Notes under the pieces: model-generated
Told to the model about the DNA's origin: nothing
The model's database searches: none
Seen by the model: the letters and a program-made list of their open reading frames with translations, nothing else
From: Candidatus Bathyarchaeota archaeon B63
GTDB lineage: Archaea; Thermoproteota; Bathyarchaeia; Bathyarchaeales; DTEX01
Assembly: GCA_001593845.1 (NCBI GenBank)
Contig: LUCF01000044.1
Span: forward strand, 1-6,981
Direction of reading: 5' to 3'
Length of the DNA: 6,981 nt
Shown here: positions 6,229-6,981 of the stretch, in pieces
Layout of the letters: every line of letters starts with the position of its first letter
Position numbering within the stretch: the first letter of the stretch is position 1
Made by a program: the position numbers and the translations under genes

Positions 6229-6244
6229 AAATATATGTTTATCG
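6229..6244 (-). promoter_or_regulatory. Predicted TATA/BRE promoter of the ABC transporter operon
   Basis: On the - strand the sequence CGATAAACATATATTT (6244-6229) contains a purine/A-rich BRE-like part followed by CATATATTT, an archaeal TATA-like element. It is the most AT-rich stretch of the gap in front of the substrate-binding protein. Initiation about 25 nt downstream would give a 5' leader of roughly 65-70 nt, containing the direct repeat. There is no + strand gene to use the motif in the other direction. Confidence 0.5.
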
Positions 6245-6259
6245 AAGCAGGAAGAGGGT

Positions 6260-6327
6260 GGAAAATAAAGAATCCCTAGCCTCCAAGCCGCTTCTTGATC
6301 AGCCGAAACATCGACAAGAAGGAGGCT
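6260..6327 (-). terminator. Hairpin plus T-rich tract ending the beta-propeller gene transcript
   Basis: Starting 12 nt after the stop of the beta-propeller gene, the - strand reads AGCCTCCTTCTTG (6327-6315), a 17-nt loop, CAAGAAG (6297-6291), a 7-nt bulge, then GAGGCT (6283-6278). The 13-nt arm is fully complementary to the two pieces of the other arm. About five bases later comes GATTCTTTATTTTCC (6274-6260). A stem followed by a T-rich tract fits an intrinsic terminator or an RNA 3'-end stabiliser, and separates this gene from the ABC operon. The rest of the 198-bp gap (6142-6339) holds only the promoter and repeats listed separately; no small gene was seen. Confidence 0.5.
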
Positions 6328-6339
6328 TATGACGCTGCC

Positions 6340-6981
6340 TCAGCCGTTTTCTGGGAAGAACCCGTGAAGGAACTCCCTCAGCGTACCTTCATAGATGGCT
6401 TTAGCTAGGAACTCTGTGCCCTGCTGGTTGCCCCAGCTATAATAGATTATCGTCTTTCCTCCGAACTCGCATAGATCGATATCTGAGTTATTAACGTTTA
6501 CAGCCCCAGCGATTCTCTCCCGCTGCTCGGCGGTTAGCTCTGGGTTAGCGATCCTCTTATCATCCGCAGAGAAGCTCATCACGGGATTGAATGGGCTGCT
6601 CTGCCACTGAATGAGGTTCCGCGAACGGGTGATGTGGGGTTCATAGGCGGGGCCCGGCTTAGCTTCAAGGTAGATCATATAGTAATAATCATCCAAGAAG
6701 CGGATGGTTGGACATGCGGTATAACGATCCTTGGAGTAGACACATCTGGGGGAGGTGAGCCTCCAATTGATGAGATCCTCAGACTCCGCGAAGCGGATAG
6801 TGAAGGGGACGCCTACCACTTCTGGGGGTTCGCCGAGCTCAATAGCCATCACGTAACGTTCCCGGCCTCTACAGACGGAGTTATTGTAGATTCCCCAGCC
6901 CGGCAGTGTAAGTGCGGGCCGCGAGGACCATCTTTTAAGGTCTCTGGACCAGAAGACCCTTATCCTGGATCCTCCCCAGCA
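6340..6981 (-). CDS. GH43/GH32-like five-bladed beta-propeller protein, C-terminal part (start outside the window)
   Basis: The open frame ends at TGA 6342-6340 and runs unbroken to the right edge, giving 213 residues of a longer protein; the GTG/ATG near 6847-6852 are internal, since upstream codons continue the same domain. Three copies of the S-x-[D/N]-L-x-x-W blade motif are visible: SRDLKRW (12-18), SEDLINW (67-73) and SRNLIQW (120-126). This motif is typical of five-bladed propeller glycosidases and their relatives (GH43, GH32, GH68, GH130). Acid-bearing strands include ACPTIRFLDDYYYMIYLE (89-106) and NNSDIDLCEFGGKTIIYYSWG (164-184), followed by a C-terminal FLAKAIYEGTLREFLHGFFPENG. Fold assignment is fairly secure; catalytic activity and substrate are not, because the N-terminal blades and the usual nucleophile/base region lie outside. 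A link to the transporter (for example a sugar substrate) is only possible, since a terminator and promoter intervene. Confidence 0.8.
   Translation of the reverse strand, partial: CWGGSRIRVFWSRDLKRWSSRPALTLPGWGIYNNSVCRGRERYVMAIELGEPPEVVGVPFTIRFAESEDLINWRLTSPRCVYSKDRYTACPTIRFLDDYYYMIYLEAKPGPAYEPHITRSRNLIQWQSSPFNPVMSFSADDKRIANPELTAEQRERIAGAVNVNNSDIDLCEFGGKTIIYYSWGNQQGTEFLAKAIYEGTLREFLHGFFPENG

Noticed and set aside
6142..6339. A riboswitch or CRISPR-like element in the gap
   Set aside because: No known riboswitch core and no regularly spaced repeats were seen; only one dyad, one short direct repeat and one terminator-like hairpin are present.
6340..6852. A self-contained 170-residue protein starting at GTG 6850-6852
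   Set aside because: Codons upstream of that GTG stay open to the window edge and add another SRDLKRW blade motif, so the true start is outside the window.

Overview
The window looks like a chromosomal segment of a thermophilic archaeon, probably in the Thermoproteota/Korarchaeota/Bathyarchaeia range; I cannot name the species. The reasons are an archaeal-type phosphoglycerate kinase tail, heavy use of AGG/AGA for Arg and ATA for Ile, GGTGA/GGAGG ribosome binding sites, AT-rich TATA-like promoters, a short T-run terminator and a DUF47 (PhoU-like) protein. No tRNA, rRNA, CRISPR array, insertion sequence or integration site was seen.

Layout: the 3' end of pgk lies on the + strand (2-283). Everything else is on the - strand. 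Reading that strand in the direction of transcription, the order is: a partial five-bladed beta-propeller (GH43-like) gene that runs off the right edge (6981-6340); a 198-bp gap with a hairpin/T-tract for the end of that gene and a promoter with an inverted repeat for the next operon; a four-gene ABC importer operon of substrate-binding protein (6141-5014), fused double permease (5003-3300), ATPase A (3294-2188) and ATPase B (2186-1089); a 92-bp AT-rich gap with a probable promoter; and a DUF47 gene (996-325) that converges on pgk.

The ABC operon is the main content. It encodes a complete importer: an extracytoplasmic binding protein with an N-terminal membrane anchor or signal, one polypeptide carrying two permease halves (each with its own EAA loop and SLGETGAT motif), and two different ATPases of the MalK/FbpC/PotA type with C-terminal TOBE-like regions. 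The genes are packed to 1-10 nt spacing. At two junctions the upstream stop codon lies inside the Shine-Dalgarno sequence of the next gene, suggesting coupled translation. The substrate cannot be read from the sequence: the binding protein resembles solute-binding modules of unknown ligand that carry a WSPASSxW motif. The two ATPases align without a gap over about 240 residues and share a YPERGL C-terminal tail, so they are duplicated paralogues that may form a heterodimer on the fused permease. The neighbouring DUF47 and beta-propeller genes have their own signals and need not be functionally linked to the transporter.
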